Positions 1-7,911 of a stretch of 64,000 nucleotides of DNA are shown here, in pieces. Source of the stretch: Caulobacter sp. 602-2 (GTDB lineage: Bacteria > Pseudomonadota > Alphaproteobacteria > Caulobacterales > Caulobacteraceae). The stretch's first letter is position 1; each line of letters begins with the position of its first letter. The stretch covers positions 868,001 to 932,000 of the forward strand of contig NZ_JAAKGT010000001.1 of the NCBI RefSeq assembly GCF_011043625.1, written 5' to 3'. The notes beneath the pieces are model-generated. The model was not told where the DNA came from. It worked only from the letters and a program-made list of their open reading frames with translations, and did no database searches. The translations under genes were made by a program, and so were the position numbers.

Positions 1-574
1 GGACCAGGACCTTGTCGATCACCACCTGGAAGAACATCGGGGTGATCAGGCCCAATACCTGCAGGAACAGCGAGGCCAGCAGCACGTCGCGCAGCAGGTT
101 GCGGTACTTGACCAGGGCCGGGATGAACCAGCTGACGTCGAACCGCCGCGCCCCGCCCGCGACATGCTCGCGCGTGGTCATCAGCAGGAACTGGCCGCTC
201 AGGATCGCGCCGGCCTCGACCGCGTCCAGAGCCATCGGCCGACCGGCGTCCACGTCGTAGACCAGCAGCCGGCCGCCCTGGGCCTGCAGCAGGACCATGC
301 ACGTTCCGTCCTTGCGCAGCGCCAGGGCCGGCGACGGCAACCGCTCGATCCGATCGATACGGGACGAGGCCAGCTTGGCGCGGATCTCCAGCCGCTTGGC
401 CAGTCGCAGCAGATCGCCCGGCGACAGGTCTGCGGCCGGCACGCCCAGGCTGTGGGAGAGCTGCTCGGGATCCAGGCTGATGTTCAGGAAGGCGGCCACC
501 GCCACGAAGGCGGTGAGCAACGGGGTCGCAGGCGCGTTCGAAACGTCGAACGCCGCATCGCCATCAAGCGGCAC
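1..574 (-). CDS. Type I secretion ABC transporter (HlyB/LapB type), 3' end outside window
   Basis: The first 191 codons of an inner-membrane ABC exporter; the gene continues past the left edge, so the ATPase domain is not seen. The start is taken as GTG at 574, with GGAGAG about nine bases upstream; the nearby ATG at 587 is in another frame and stops after seven codons. Residues 1-130 resemble the peptidase-C39-like domain of RTX exporters but have no catalytic cysteine motif, which is typical of the degenerate substrate-docking domain of HlyB-like proteins. The stretch FDVSWFIPALVKYRNLLRDV followed by LITPMFFQVVIDKVLV is the highly conserved entry into the first membrane helices of this family. 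It would export RTX-type proteins together with a membrane-fusion protein and TolC, neither of which is in the window. The family call is firm; the substrate is unknown. Confidence 0.85.
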   Translation of the reverse strand, partial: MPLDGDAAFDVSNAPATPLLTAFVAVAAFLNISLDPEQLSHSLGVPAADLSPGDLLRLAKRLEIRAKLASSRIDRIERLPSPALALRKDGTCMVLLQAQGGRLLVYDVDAGRPMALDAVEAGAILSGQFLLMTTREHVAGGARRFDVSWFIPALVKYRNLLRDVLLASLFLQVLGLITPMFFQVVIDKVLV

Positions 575-870
575 GACGGCTCTCCATGCAGGAGAACCGG
601 ATCTGACGAACGCCCCACATACTCAACCCCACCAAGTTGGAAGCATCGTTGCACAACTGTAATTGATGACAACCAACGGCTGTGTTTAGCTTCGCCTTAT
701 CCACACCTTTTGCTACAGTTTGCCCGCGCCCTCCCCGAAAAGTCGTACAGCGGATTCCGCCGGATGACTGCGGCCAGGGACCGACATGGACGCGGGCGGT
801 TGGCCGTCGCGCTCCAGGCAGGGTATCCCGGCGAAATCGAAGCAGAGCACGAAGGGGCCCATCGGCCGCC
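575..870. promoter_or_regulatory. Divergent intergenic region between the T1SS gene and gspO
   Basis: About 296 bases with no supportable gene. It must hold the promoter of the leftward exporter and probably that of gspO. The middle part (about 630-720) is noticeably more AT-rich than the flanking genes and contains a consensus DnaA box. No clear sigma-70 hexamers could be assigned with confidence. Confidence 0.5.
697..705 (+). promoter_or_regulatory. Single consensus DnaA box
   Basis: The sequence TTATCCACA matches the classical DnaA box TTATNCACA exactly. It lies in the AT-richer part of the divergent region upstream of gspO. DnaA is known to act as a transcription factor in Caulobacter, so a regulatory role is possible, but one isolated nine-base match can occur by chance and nothing here suggests an origin. 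Confidence 0.3.
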
Positions 871-1635
871 ATGCAGGTTAGCGAGATCTTCTGGACACTG
901 GCCGCGGTCGTCCTGGGACCGTTCGTGGGCAGTTTCATCGGCCTGCTGACCCTGCGCCTGCCGGCGGAACGGCCGTGGGCGGCGAGCCGCTCGGCCTGCG
1001 ACGGTTGCGGTCGGAAACTCGGCCCGCTCGACCTGATCCCGCTGATCAGCTTTCTGGCGCTGCGTGGCAGGTGTGGCCGCTGCGGCGCGCCAATCCCGCG
1101 CCGATACCTGTTGCTGGAGGTGGCGTGCCTGCTGATCGGCGCCTGGAGCGCGGCGGCCTTCGACGGTCCGGTGGCGCTGGCGACGGCTCTTTTCGGATGG
1201 TGGCTGCTGCTGCTGGCTGTGATCGACGGCGAGCACTTCTGGCTGCCTGACCGGTTGACCCTGCCGCTGGGGGCCGCCGGCTTTGCGGTCTCGATCCTGG
1301 TGCTGCGCGAACCGGTCTGGGCGCCCTTGCTAGGCGCGGCGGTCGGCTTTGCGTCGCTGTGGCTGCTGGCCTGGGCCTACAAGCGCCTTCGTGGGCGGGA
1401 AGGCCTTGGCGGCGGCGATCCTCGCCTGCTGGGCGCCATCGGCGCCTGGACGGGCTGGAGCGCCCTGCCCTCGGTCGTCGTCTGGGCGGGGCTGGCCGGG
1501 ATCAGCGTCGCCCTGGCGCAGCTGGCCCTGCGCCGCCAGGTGACGCTGGACCAGCGCCTGCCGTTCGGCGTGTTCCTGGCCATCGGCGCCTGGCTGACCT
1601 GGCTGCTAGGGCCGCTTCACGGCTTTCTCGGCTGA
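871..1635 (+). CDS. gspO: Prepilin peptidase / N-methyltransferase GspO (PilD type)
   Basis: Inner-membrane aspartic protease that cleaves the leader of type II pseudopilins after glycine and N-methylates the new first residue. The 254-residue protein from ATG 871 has the N-terminal zinc domain with two CxxC pairs (C43/C46 and C68/C71), and the two catalytic aspartates in VIDGEHFWLPD (D119) and GLGGGDPR (D183, the GxGD motif), spread over several hydrophobic helices. The frame is open back to 682, but the 63 codons there are Arg/Pro-rich and unlike the family, so the later start is preferred. It lies tail to tail with gspN, and the last 30 bases of the two genes overlap (1606-1635). Its substrates should be GspG, H, I, J and K, encoded alongside. 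It could also process type IV pilins elsewhere in the genome. Confidence 0.93.
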   Translation: MQVSEIFWTLAAVVLGPFVGSFIGLLTLRLPAERPWAASRSACDGCGRKLGPLDLIPLISFLALRGRCGRCGAPIPRRYLLLEVACLLIGAWSAAAFDGPVALATALFGWWLLLLAVIDGEHFWLPDRLTLPLGAAGFAVSILVLREPVWAPLLGAAVGFASLWLLAWAYKRLRGREGLGGGDPRLLGAIGAWTGWSALPSVVVWAGLAGISVALAQLALRRQVTLDQRLPFGVFLAIGAWLTWLLGPLHGFLG

Positions 1636-2322
1636 CAGGACAAGTCGCGCGGTGACGATGCGCCGGACGCCTGCGGCGTCCTTGACGAAGCCCCGATCGA
1701 GCGCGGCCTGCACCAGTAGGGGATCGGCCGTGACCGCCGCGATCTCGGCCTGGAGCCGCCCCGCGCCGTCCGCACGCAAGGTGATCACGGCGCCCGCGCC
1801 GCCGGTCGGCGTCAGCCGCGCCACCCAGTCTCCGCCCACGCAGGCCGGCGCACCCGAGAATGTCGCTCCCGCCAGCAAGGGATCCTGGGCGGCGCGGAAG
1901 CGGATCTGGCCTGCGGCGCGCCGGCAGCGGCCGTCCCGGAACAGCGCGGTCACGCCCGTGGCCTCGATACGCCCGGGCAACTGATCGGCGCCCAGCGAGA
2001 TCGGACCGTTCAGACCCTGCACGCCCTTGTCGCGCCCGGCGCGCAGGATGAAGGCGCGACCGGCGACCTTGTCCTTGGCGTGCACGCGGAGATCGCCCGC
2101 GAGCAAGGCCCAGGGCGAAAGTCCGATCTGGAAGCTTCCCAACCTGCGCCCCTGGGCGGTGGCAAGCGCGACACGGCCGCGCCAGACCGTGCCGGACGCC
2201 TCGGAAACCCGCAGCGCCGCGCCCTCGGCCAGCTGGCCCGTCAACACGGTCGCCGGGGTCAGGGCCGCGACCGCAGCGACGCTCAGCCCCGCCAGCACCG
2301 CGATCATCGTCCGCGTCTTCAT
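1606..2322 (-). CDS. gspN: Type II secretion protein GspN
   Basis: A 238-residue accessory component of the T2SS, last gene of the gsp operon. The start at 2322 (MKTRTMIAVLAGLSV) gives one N-terminal hydrophobic helix followed by a soluble beta-rich domain, as usual for GspN, and overlaps the gspM stop as ATGA. The frame is open further upstream inside gspM but that stretch is an Arg/Gly-rich shadow. GspN is found only in some T2SS and its exact role is poorly known; it is thought to sit in the inner membrane facing the periplasm. Identity rests on length, topology and the canonical L-M-N gene order more than on a sharp motif. The 3' end overlaps the convergent gspO by 30 bases. Confidence 0.82.
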   Translation of the reverse strand: MKTRTMIAVLAGLSVAAVAALTPATVLTGQLAEGAALRVSEASGTVWRGRVALATAQGRRLGSFQIGLSPWALLAGDLRVHAKDKVAGRAFILRAGRDKGVQGLNGPISLGADQLPGRIEATGVTALFRDGRCRRAAGQIRFRAAQDPLLAGATFSGAPACVGGDWVARLTPTGGAGAVITLRADGAGRLQAEIAAVTADPLLVQAALDRGFVKDAAGVRRIVTARLVLSAEKAVKRP

Positions 2323-2795
2323 GGCGTCGTCCTGGCGAAGGTGATTTCGGCCTCGACCAGGCCGTTGTCGAGGCGCGAGGCGGTGAAGCCGTCGACGCGG
2401 AGGCTGCTCTGGCGCTCCAGCGACGCGACCCACGGCAACAGGGCGCGCCCTTCGATGGCGGTGATCCAGATCGTGAAGGCGCCCTCGCCTTCCTGGCGCT
2501 TGCGCGCGATCGGCACGCCAAGGCCTGCGGCGCTGGTTTCCACGATCGTTGCCACCGGACGGATGTCGGGCCTGGGCGGCGCGGCTTTGACCGAAGCGAG
2601 CTTCAGCGCGGCGGCCTGCTCGCGGGCCGCCTGCAGGCGTTCGCGGGTCTCCCCGCTCGCCCGCTTCAGGGGCGTGACCACGCCATAGAAGCCGCCGACG
2701 CCCAGGAGCGCCGCGGCCATGACTGCCAGCATGACCCGCTCGCGCGGCGTGCGGCCGTCCCACATCTGGCGCGCGGTTTCCAGGATCTGGCTCAT
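2319..2795 (-). CDS. gspM: Type II secretion protein GspM
   Basis: A 158-residue bitopic inner-membrane protein of the secretion platform. A short cytoplasmic N-terminus is followed by one membrane helix (about residues 21-40, VMLAVMAAALLGVGGFYGVV), a coiled-coil-like stretch (ASGETRERLQAAREQAAALK) and a small ferredoxin-like periplasmic domain, the usual GspM plan. GspM pairs with GspL to anchor the ATPase GspE to the membrane. It overlaps gspL and gspN by four bases each (ATGA), so the three are probably translationally coupled. Confidence 0.87.
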   Translation of the reverse strand: MSQILETARQMWDGRTPRERVMLAVMAAALLGVGGFYGVVTPLKRASGETRERLQAAREQAAALKLASVKAAPPRPDIRPVATIVETSAAGLGVPIARKRQEGEGAFTIWITAIEGRALLPWVASLERQSSLRVDGFTASRLDNGLVEAEITFARTTP

Positions 2796-3868
2796 GGCTT
2801 GCTCCGGACGATCAGGTCGCTGGTGACGCGCTGGCCTTCGGTGACCGTTCCCTGCTCGACGACGTCGAGCCCCCCGCCCTTCAGCGCCTCGCGCAGCTGG
2901 TCCATGTCTGAATAGTTGGCATAGGAGACCGACGAGCGGATCGCGCCGTCCTGGCCATGGACCAGGGTGTCGAGGCGCATGCCCGGCACAGCCCGCACCG
3001 CAGCGAGATAGCTGGCGGCGAGATCGCCGAACCCCTGCCGCCCGCGCGCCTGCAGCCGGCCGACGGCGTATCGCGCCGGATCGCCGTAGCGCGCAGCTTC
3101 CGGAACCATGCGCACGGCCAGGGCGGCGTTGCGACGTTCGAGCTCGCGGGCTTCCAGCCCGTCCTTGCCGATCTGCGCCAACGGCAGGAGCAGCGGCGAG
3201 ACCAAGACCAGGACGGCCAGAACGGCCAGGCGCTTCCAGCGGAGGGCCTCCCCCTGGGCGCGCGGCGCGAACTGGCCCTGCAGCAGATCGACCGGCGGGC
3301 GCGCCGCGCTCGCCAGCAGCCAGCCGTCGAGCTCGGAAGCCGGGATGTAGCGGTGCGGCCGGTCGCCAACCACCGCCGACGCCAGTTCGGGCTCGACGCC
3401 GAACGCCAGACCCTCGGCTCGCACGCCCAGCCGCTCGCCGAACGAGGCCAGGACGGTGCGGCCTTCGGCGTCGTTCGGCAGCAGCAGGTAGTCGGGCACG
3501 GCGCCGGTGACGACGACGCCTCGCGCCTGCGCCGCCTCCAGGCCCGAGCGCAACTCTTCGCGGTCGATCCAGACCACCAGCGCCCGTCCTTCGGCGTCGC
3601 GCTCGCCCACGGCCAGGTGCAGGCGTTCGGCGCCGGACGCGACGGCGTCGCCGATCCGGAAGACCGCCGCGGCCCGCGCCTGGGCGGGGCTGCCGGCCGG
3701 AAGGTCGAGCCAGCGGGTCACGGCCTTGGCGCCCGGCAGGACGAGCACGGCCGAGCCGCCGCCCTGCCCGCTAGGCAGCAGCTTGCGGCGCACCGGCCCG
3801 TGGGCGCCGGCCTCGACGATCTCGGCGGCCTCGTCGGGCCTTTCGGGGAGAAGCAGCAGACGGGTCAT
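2792..3868 (-). CDS. gspL: Type II secretion protein GspL
   Basis: A 358-residue inner-membrane protein that recruits GspE. The cytoplasmic part (about 1-210) would form the actin-like fold that binds GspE. A single transmembrane helix spans about 213-233 (LAVLAVLVLVSPLLLPLAQI), and a periplasmic ferredoxin-like domain follows, ending in SDLIVRSKP. Length and topology match GspL. It overlaps both neighbours by four bases (ATGA) within the gsp operon. Confidence 0.9.
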   Translation of the reverse strand: MTRLLLLPERPDEAAEIVEAGAHGPVRRKLLPSGQGGGSAVLVLPGAKAVTRWLDLPAGSPAQARAAAVFRIGDAVASGAERLHLAVGERDAEGRALVVWIDREELRSGLEAAQARGVVVTGAVPDYLLLPNDAEGRTVLASFGERLGVRAEGLAFGVEPELASAVVGDRPHRYIPASELDGWLLASAARPPVDLLQGQFAPRAQGEALRWKRLAVLAVLVLVSPLLLPLAQIGKDGLEARELERRNAALAVRMVPEAARYGDPARYAVGRLQARGRQGFGDLAASYLAAVRAVPGMRLDTLVHGQDGAIRSSVSYANYSDMDQLREALKGGGLDVVEQGTVTEGQRVTSDLIVRSKP

Positions 3869-4839
3869 TCTTCCAGGGTCCAGCGCCGGGCGACGAGACG
3901 GACGCGGTTCGTCGGGCCGGCTTCGAAAAGCGAGGTCATGAAGGTTTCGCCGCCGGCCAGGCCGACACGGCTTTCCAGCGAGAAGTAGCGGGTGCGAAAG
4001 CGCGCCTGGTCGCGGACGCCGTCGGCCAGCGCCGCGCCGGCCAGGGCGTGCTGGCCCCAGAAGGCCTCAGGGTCCGACCAGCCGCCCGTCGGACGCGCGG
4101 CGAGCGCCTGGCGGGCGTTCTCGGGCGAGACGGACCCCAAGGTGATCGCCGACAGCAGCACGGCCCGCTCCTGGGGCAAGGTGTTGACGTTGATCGGCGA
4201 CAGGTCGGTGGTCGGCAACGCGCAGACATGGGGGCGCAGCAGGGCGTAGACCTTGGCGTCGAAGCCGCGCACGGCTCGCAGTTCGCTGACCTCGGCCAGC
4301 GGCGCGCCGGCCGTGCGATACGGAGCCTCGGCCGAGGCGTAGCCGTCGTCCTCCAAGCCCGCCGGCCCCACGTCGTTGCTGTCGATCCATTGCGTCAGGC
4401 CTTCGGCGAGGCCTGGGCCGTCGGGCGCGCCCAGCAGGGTCATCAGGCTGGCGAACTGGCGCACGCCCAGCTCGCGGTGGCGGAAGGGCTCGCCCTGGTC
4501 GGCCTCGACCACGCTGTTGAGGTTGAAGCATCCGGTGGCGTCGACGAGACGGGCCTGGATCACGCCGCCCTCGATCGGGAATTCCACGGACCGTCCGTTC
4601 CAGTCGCCTTCCAGCGACGTCTTGCCGGGGTCGCGCGCCAGAAGCTGATCGATCCGCGAGCGGGCCATCTGCTCGCCGCCGAGGGCGTACCAGCGCGCCT
4701 GGCCGCCGACCTGGGCGTTGAACGAGCGGCGCAGGCCAAAGCGGATGTCTTCCAGCACCCCGACGGCGATGATGCCGATGACGGCGACCATCAGCAGCAC
4801 CGTCAGCAGGGCCGCGCCTTCCTCGTGAGCGCGCTTCAT
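3865..4839 (-). CDS. gspK: Minor pseudopilin GspK
   Basis: The largest minor pseudopilin, expected at the tip of the T2SS pseudopilus with GspI and GspJ. The 324-residue product from ATG 4839 begins KRAHEEGAALLTVLLMVAVIG: a prepilin-type leader and hydrophobic helix. As in other GspK proteins it lacks the conserved glutamate at mature position 5. The long alpha-helical insertion typical of GspK fits its length compared with GspH-J. The frame is open upstream to 4959 but that part overlaps gspJ and is unrelated to the family. ATGA overlaps join it to gspJ and gspL. Processing by GspO is expected. Confidence 0.92.
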   Translation of the reverse strand: MKRAHEEGAALLTVLLMVAVIGIIAVGVLEDIRFGLRRSFNAQVGGQARWYALGGEQMARSRIDQLLARDPGKTSLEGDWNGRSVEFPIEGGVIQARLVDATGCFNLNSVVEADQGEPFRHRELGVRQFASLMTLLGAPDGPGLAEGLTQWIDSNDVGPAGLEDDGYASAEAPYRTAGAPLAEVSELRAVRGFDAKVYALLRPHVCALPTTDLSPINVNTLPQERAVLLSAITLGSVSPENARQALAARPTGGWSDPEAFWGQHALAGAALADGVRDQARFRTRYFSLESRVGLAGGETFMTSLFEAGPTNRVRLVARRWTLEE

Positions 4840-5426
4840 CGCCCCTCTCCCGAGGTCAGGAACAGCTGGTCGACCCGGCCAAGGTCGGCCAGCGTCATGT
4901 CGAGACGGACCGCGGTCGGGATGTCGGTCTGCGGATTGCCCTTCCAGGTCGGCGTCCACGCTCCATTGAACAGGAAGGCGGGCCGGACGCCGTCGACATC
5001 GCGCAGCAGCACCTGCGGCGGACCCAGGCGCGCGCCGTCCAGCGCCGGGCGCGCGCGGCGCTCCAGGCGACCCTCGACCAGAGTGTACTCGACATATTGG
5101 AGCGAGGCGCGGGGGTCGGCGTCGGGGTTCTCCCAGCCGCGCCTCACGAACGCCAGCAGCGGGCCGCCGCCGCCCCAGGGATCACCGCCGGCGAAGGCGG
5201 TCAGGGCCGGACGGCCGTCCTCGCCGCGCGTGCGGCGGGCTGCGGCCTGCGAGAGGTCGGCCTTGAGGATGGCCCGGGCGCGCTGCAGCTCGGCATGACG
5301 ATCGACCGTCGCGCGCACCGCGCCCTGGTTGGAGAGGGTCGAGCCCATCACGGCCACGCCCGCCGCGCTGATCAGGGCGAAGATCAGCACCGCCACCAGC
5401 ATCTCGACCAGGGTGAAGCCCTTCAT
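4836..5426 (-). CDS. gspJ: Minor pseudopilin GspJ
   Basis: A 196-residue minor pseudopilin. It starts with the short leader MKG followed by FTLVEMLVAVLIFALISA, a textbook class III signal: cleavage after glycine, phenylalanine +1, glutamate +5. The rest is a globular periplasmic domain. With GspI and GspK it caps the pseudopilus. It is coupled by four-base overlaps to gspI upstream and gspK downstream. Confidence 0.93.
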   Translation of the reverse strand: MKGFTLVEMLVAVLIFALISAAGVAVMGSTLSNQGAVRATVDRHAELQRARAILKADLSQAAARRTRGEDGRPALTAFAGGDPWGGGGPLLAFVRRGWENPDADPRASLQYVEYTLVEGRLERRARPALDGARLGPPQVLLRDVDGVRPAFLFNGAWTPTWKGNPQTDIPTAVRLDMTLADLGRVDQLFLTSGEGR

Positions 5427-5794
5427 CGCGCGCCCCGAAACAGCGAGGCCCGGGCCAGCGGCGCCCGCGCGCGAGGCGCTGCGACGACAATGTCGACGCG
5501 AACGATGGCGGGATCGGCGGTGCGGCTGACCTGGCGCGTCCAGGCCCAGGGCCTGCCGCCGGCCGTCTCGATCCCGGCGCTGCGTCCGATGGCGAGCGGC
5601 GTTGCGCTGGCCATGGCTTCCACAGCGCGGTTGTCCAGCACCACCTCGGCCAGAACGCGGTCGGAAAGCCGACCGCCGGCGCGCGTGTTCTCGCCGGCGA
5701 GGTTCAGCAGGGCCAGCACCGCCAGGCTGAAGATCGCCAGGGCGACCAGCAGCTCAATCAGCGTGAAGCCGGCTTCAGAAGGGGCGCGGGGCAT
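5423..5794 (-). CDS. gspI: Minor pseudopilin GspI
   Basis: A 123-residue minor pseudopilin. The preferred start at 5794 gives MPRAPSEAG/FTLIELLVALAIFSLAVL, with the prepilin peptidase site G/F, glutamate +5 and an N-terminal hydrophobic helix. The open frame extends back to 5908 inside gspH, but that extra segment is low-complexity shadow sequence and would bury the leader. It overlaps the 3' end of gspH by 20 bases and gspJ by four. It forms the tip complex with GspJ and GspK. Confidence 0.9.
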   Translation of the reverse strand: MPRAPSEAGFTLIELLVALAIFSLAVLALLNLAGENTRAGGRLSDRVLAEVVLDNRAVEAMASATPLAIGRSAGIETAGGRPWAWTRQVSRTADPAIVRVDIVVAAPRARAPLARASLFRGAR

Positions 5795-6257
5795 CGAGCG
5801 AGACGTTCCCTGCCAGGTCGACGACGACGGTGCGGCGCGCCTGTCCGCGCGCGAAGGTGAACTCGGTGGGGTTGGCCAGCCCTGTGGGATCGAAGACCAC
5901 GGTCGCATCGGGCGCCGCCGTGAACTGCGTGCCGTCCTCGAACGGCCGAGCCCGGAACGGCGCCTCGTCCAGGGGCCGCCAGTCGCGGCCCGCGCGGCGC
6001 TCGAACCGGTAGACGCCGCCAGCCGCCACCACGCGGACCTGCCCGCCGCGGAACACGGCCTCGTCGCGCGCGCGCAGCAGGGCCGCGGCGAAGCGTTCGG
6101 CCTCCTGCGGCAGGCTGAGGCGGCCGTCCGGCAGCGCCAGCACCACCGCGCCGGCCAGCAGCCCCATGATCACCAGGACGATCATGAGTTCGACGAGGGT
6201 GAAGCCCTCTCGCCGCTGGCGTCCGGGCGGGCGCTGGATGTCAGCCCCAGTTGCCAA
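5775..6257 (-). CDS. gspH: Minor pseudopilin GspH (TTG start proposed)
   Basis: A minor pseudopilin with the signature RREG/FTLVELMIVLVIMGLLAG, so the prepilin site and glutamate +5 are intact. The frame is open far upstream but there is no ATG or GTG at a sensible distance. TTG at 6257, preceded by AAGGA eight bases earlier and overlapping the gspG stop by 17 bases, gives a 160-residue protein with a leader of about 15 residues and is the best start I can see. The globular domain ends in VVVDLAGNVSLDAPRPF. It joins the major pseudopilin to the tip complex. The family is certain; the start is tentative. Confidence 0.82.
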   Translation of the reverse strand: MATGADIQRPPGRQRREGFTLVELMIVLVIMGLLAGAVVLALPDGRLSLPQEAERFAAALLRARDEAVFRGGQVRVVAAGGVYRFERRAGRDWRPLDEAPFRARPFEDGTQFTAAPDATVVFDPTGLANPTEFTFARGQARRTVVVDLAGNVSLDAPRPF

Positions 6258-6687
6258 TGTCGGCGTCCTTGCCCTCGCCGCCCTCGCGGCCGTCGGCGCC
6301 GAACGAGAAGACGTCGATCGCCCCATGCCGGCCCGGCGAGCGGTACTGATAGTCGGCGCCCCAGGGGTCCTTCGGCAGGCGGCGCACATAGCCGCCCTCG
6401 CGGTAGCGGTCGGGCTGGGCCAGGCTGGCCGGCGGCGTCACCAGAGCCTGCAGGCCGTCTTCGGTGCGCGGGAAGGCGAAGGTGTCGAGGCGATAGCCCT
6501 CAAGCGCCTGCTCCAGCACGGCCACGTCGGCGCGGGCCTTTTCCTTCATGGCCTTGTCCTGGCTGGGCAGGACGTTGATCGCCACGACGGTGGCCAGAAG
6601 GCCCAGGATGACGATGACGACCATCATCTCCACCAGGGTGAAGCCGGCTTCGCGGGCGCGGCGGCGGGTTTTGTCAAGGGCGCGCAT
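6241..6687 (-). CDS. gspG: Major pseudopilin GspG
   Basis: The 148-residue main subunit of the T2SS pseudopilus. The leader MRALDKTRRRAREAG is followed by FTLVEMMVVIVILGLLATVV, an ideal prepilin peptidase site. The family-specific C-terminal half is clear: LEGYRLDTFAFPRTEDGLQAL and the DPWGADYQYRSPGRHGAIDVFSFGADGREGGEG region with the acidic calcium-binding loop. It lies 12 bases upstream of gspH's partner genes in the operon order, just after gspF. Confidence 0.96.
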   Translation of the reverse strand: MRALDKTRRRAREAGFTLVEMMVVIVILGLLATVVAINVLPSQDKAMKEKARADVAVLEQALEGYRLDTFAFPRTEDGLQALVTPPASLAQPDRYREGGYVRRLPKDPWGADYQYRSPGRHGAIDVFSFGADGREGGEGKDADIGNWG

Positions 6688-6699
6688 GGTCTTGGCCTC

Positions 6700-7911
6700 C
6701 TAGTTTATGGCCAGGGTGTTGATCTGCAGGATGGGCAGCAGGATCGAGAGGACGATGGTCGCCACCACCCCGCCGAGCACGACGATGATCGCCGGCTCCA
6801 GCAGGCTCAGGAGGGTGGCGGTGAAGGTCTCGAACTCGCGCTCGAGATACTCGGCGGCGCGGGTCAGCATGGCGTCGACGCGGCCGCTGCTCTCGCCGCT
6901 GGCGGTCATGTAGACGAGCACCGGCGGGAAGACGCCGGTGCGGCGCATGGCGGTCGACAGCGAACCGCCCTCGCGGATGCCGGCGATCATGGCGTCCATG
7001 CCGCCGCGCAGGGCGGCGTTGCGCACGGTGCCGGCCGTGAGGATCAGGCCCTCCAGCATCGGCAGGCCGCTGGCGATCATGGTCGCCAGCGTGCGCGCCA
7101 ATCGCGCGGCGTGGACGTTGCGGATCAGCTGGCCGATGAACGGCAGGCTCAGAAAGAAGCTGTCGGCGCGCAGCTTGAAGGCCGGGTTGCGCAGCGCCCG
7201 CCAGTAGGCGACGGCCAGGCCGGCGACGATCAGGGCGACCAGCCAGCCGAAGTTCTGCAGAAAGCCCGACAGGCCGATGACGATGCGGGTCAGCAGCGGC
7301 AGGGTCTGGCCCATGCTGTCGAACTGCTCGACGACCTTTGGGATGACGAAGACCATCAGCACGGTGACGACCAGGCAGGCCACCAGGGCCAGCACGGCCG
7401 GATAGACCAGGGCCGCGGTGATCTTGGCGGCGACCTTCTGCTGCTGGTCCAGGAGATCGGCCAGCCGCTCCAGGATGGTCGGCAGCGCGCCCGAGGCCTC
7501 GCCGGCGGCGACCATGGCCCGATAGAGCGGCGGAAAGGCCCCGGTCGGCCGGGCCAGGGCGTCCGACAGGCGATAGCCCTCCAGCACCGCGGCGTGCACC
7601 TGCTCGACCACCCGCTTGAGCTTGGGCCGATCGGCCTGTAGCGCGATGGTGCGCAGGGCCTCCTCCAGGGTCGAGACGGCGACCAGCGTGGCAAGCTGGC
7701 GGGTGAACAGCGACCGGTCGCGCCCGCCCAGTCGATCGCCGAACATCCCCTGCCCGCCCTTGGGCGCGACGGGCGCATGGGCCTGCACCTTCAGCGGCGC
7801 CAGGCGGCGGCGTTCCAGCTGGCCGCGGGCGTCGTCTTCGTCTCGGGCCTTGATCCGCCCCGAGCGCGTCGCGCCGGCGAGGTCGAGGGCGACATAGTCA
7901 AAGCTCGCCAT
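6700..7911 (-). CDS. gspF: Type II secretion inner-membrane platform protein GspF
   Basis: A 403-residue polytopic protein at the centre of the inner-membrane platform. It has two GspF cytoplasmic four-helix domains, separated by membrane helices around AVLALVACLVVTVLMVFVIP and FGWLVALIVAGLAVAYWRAL, with a last helix at LEPAIIVVLGGVVATIVLSI. Diagnostic GspF stretches are FTRQLATLVAVSTLEEALRT in the first domain and LARTLATMIASGLPMLEGL in the second. Its start overlaps the gspE stop by 14 bases; gspG begins 12 bases after its stop. Confidence 0.96.
   Translation of the reverse strand: MASFDYVALDLAGATRSGRIKARDEDDARGQLERRRLAPLKVQAHAPVAPKGGQGMFGDRLGGRDRSLFTRQLATLVAVSTLEEALRTIALQADRPKLKRVVEQVHAAVLEGYRLSDALARPTGAFPPLYRAMVAAGEASGALPTILERLADLLDQQQKVAAKITAALVYPAVLALVACLVVTVLMVFVIPKVVEQFDSMGQTLPLLTRIVIGLSGFLQNFGWLVALIVAGLAVAYWRALRNPAFKLRADSFFLSLPFIGQLIRNVHAARLARTLATMIASGLPMLEGLILTAGTVRNAALRGGMDAMIAGIREGGSLSTAMRRTGVFPPVLVYMTASGESSGRVDAMLTRAAEYLEREFETFTATLLSLLEPAIIVVLGGVVATIVLSILLPILQINTLAIN

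Noticed and set aside
682..870. N-terminal extension of GspO
   Set aside because: Open but Arg/Pro-rich and unlike the family; the family start with its helix and two CxxC pairs begins at 871.
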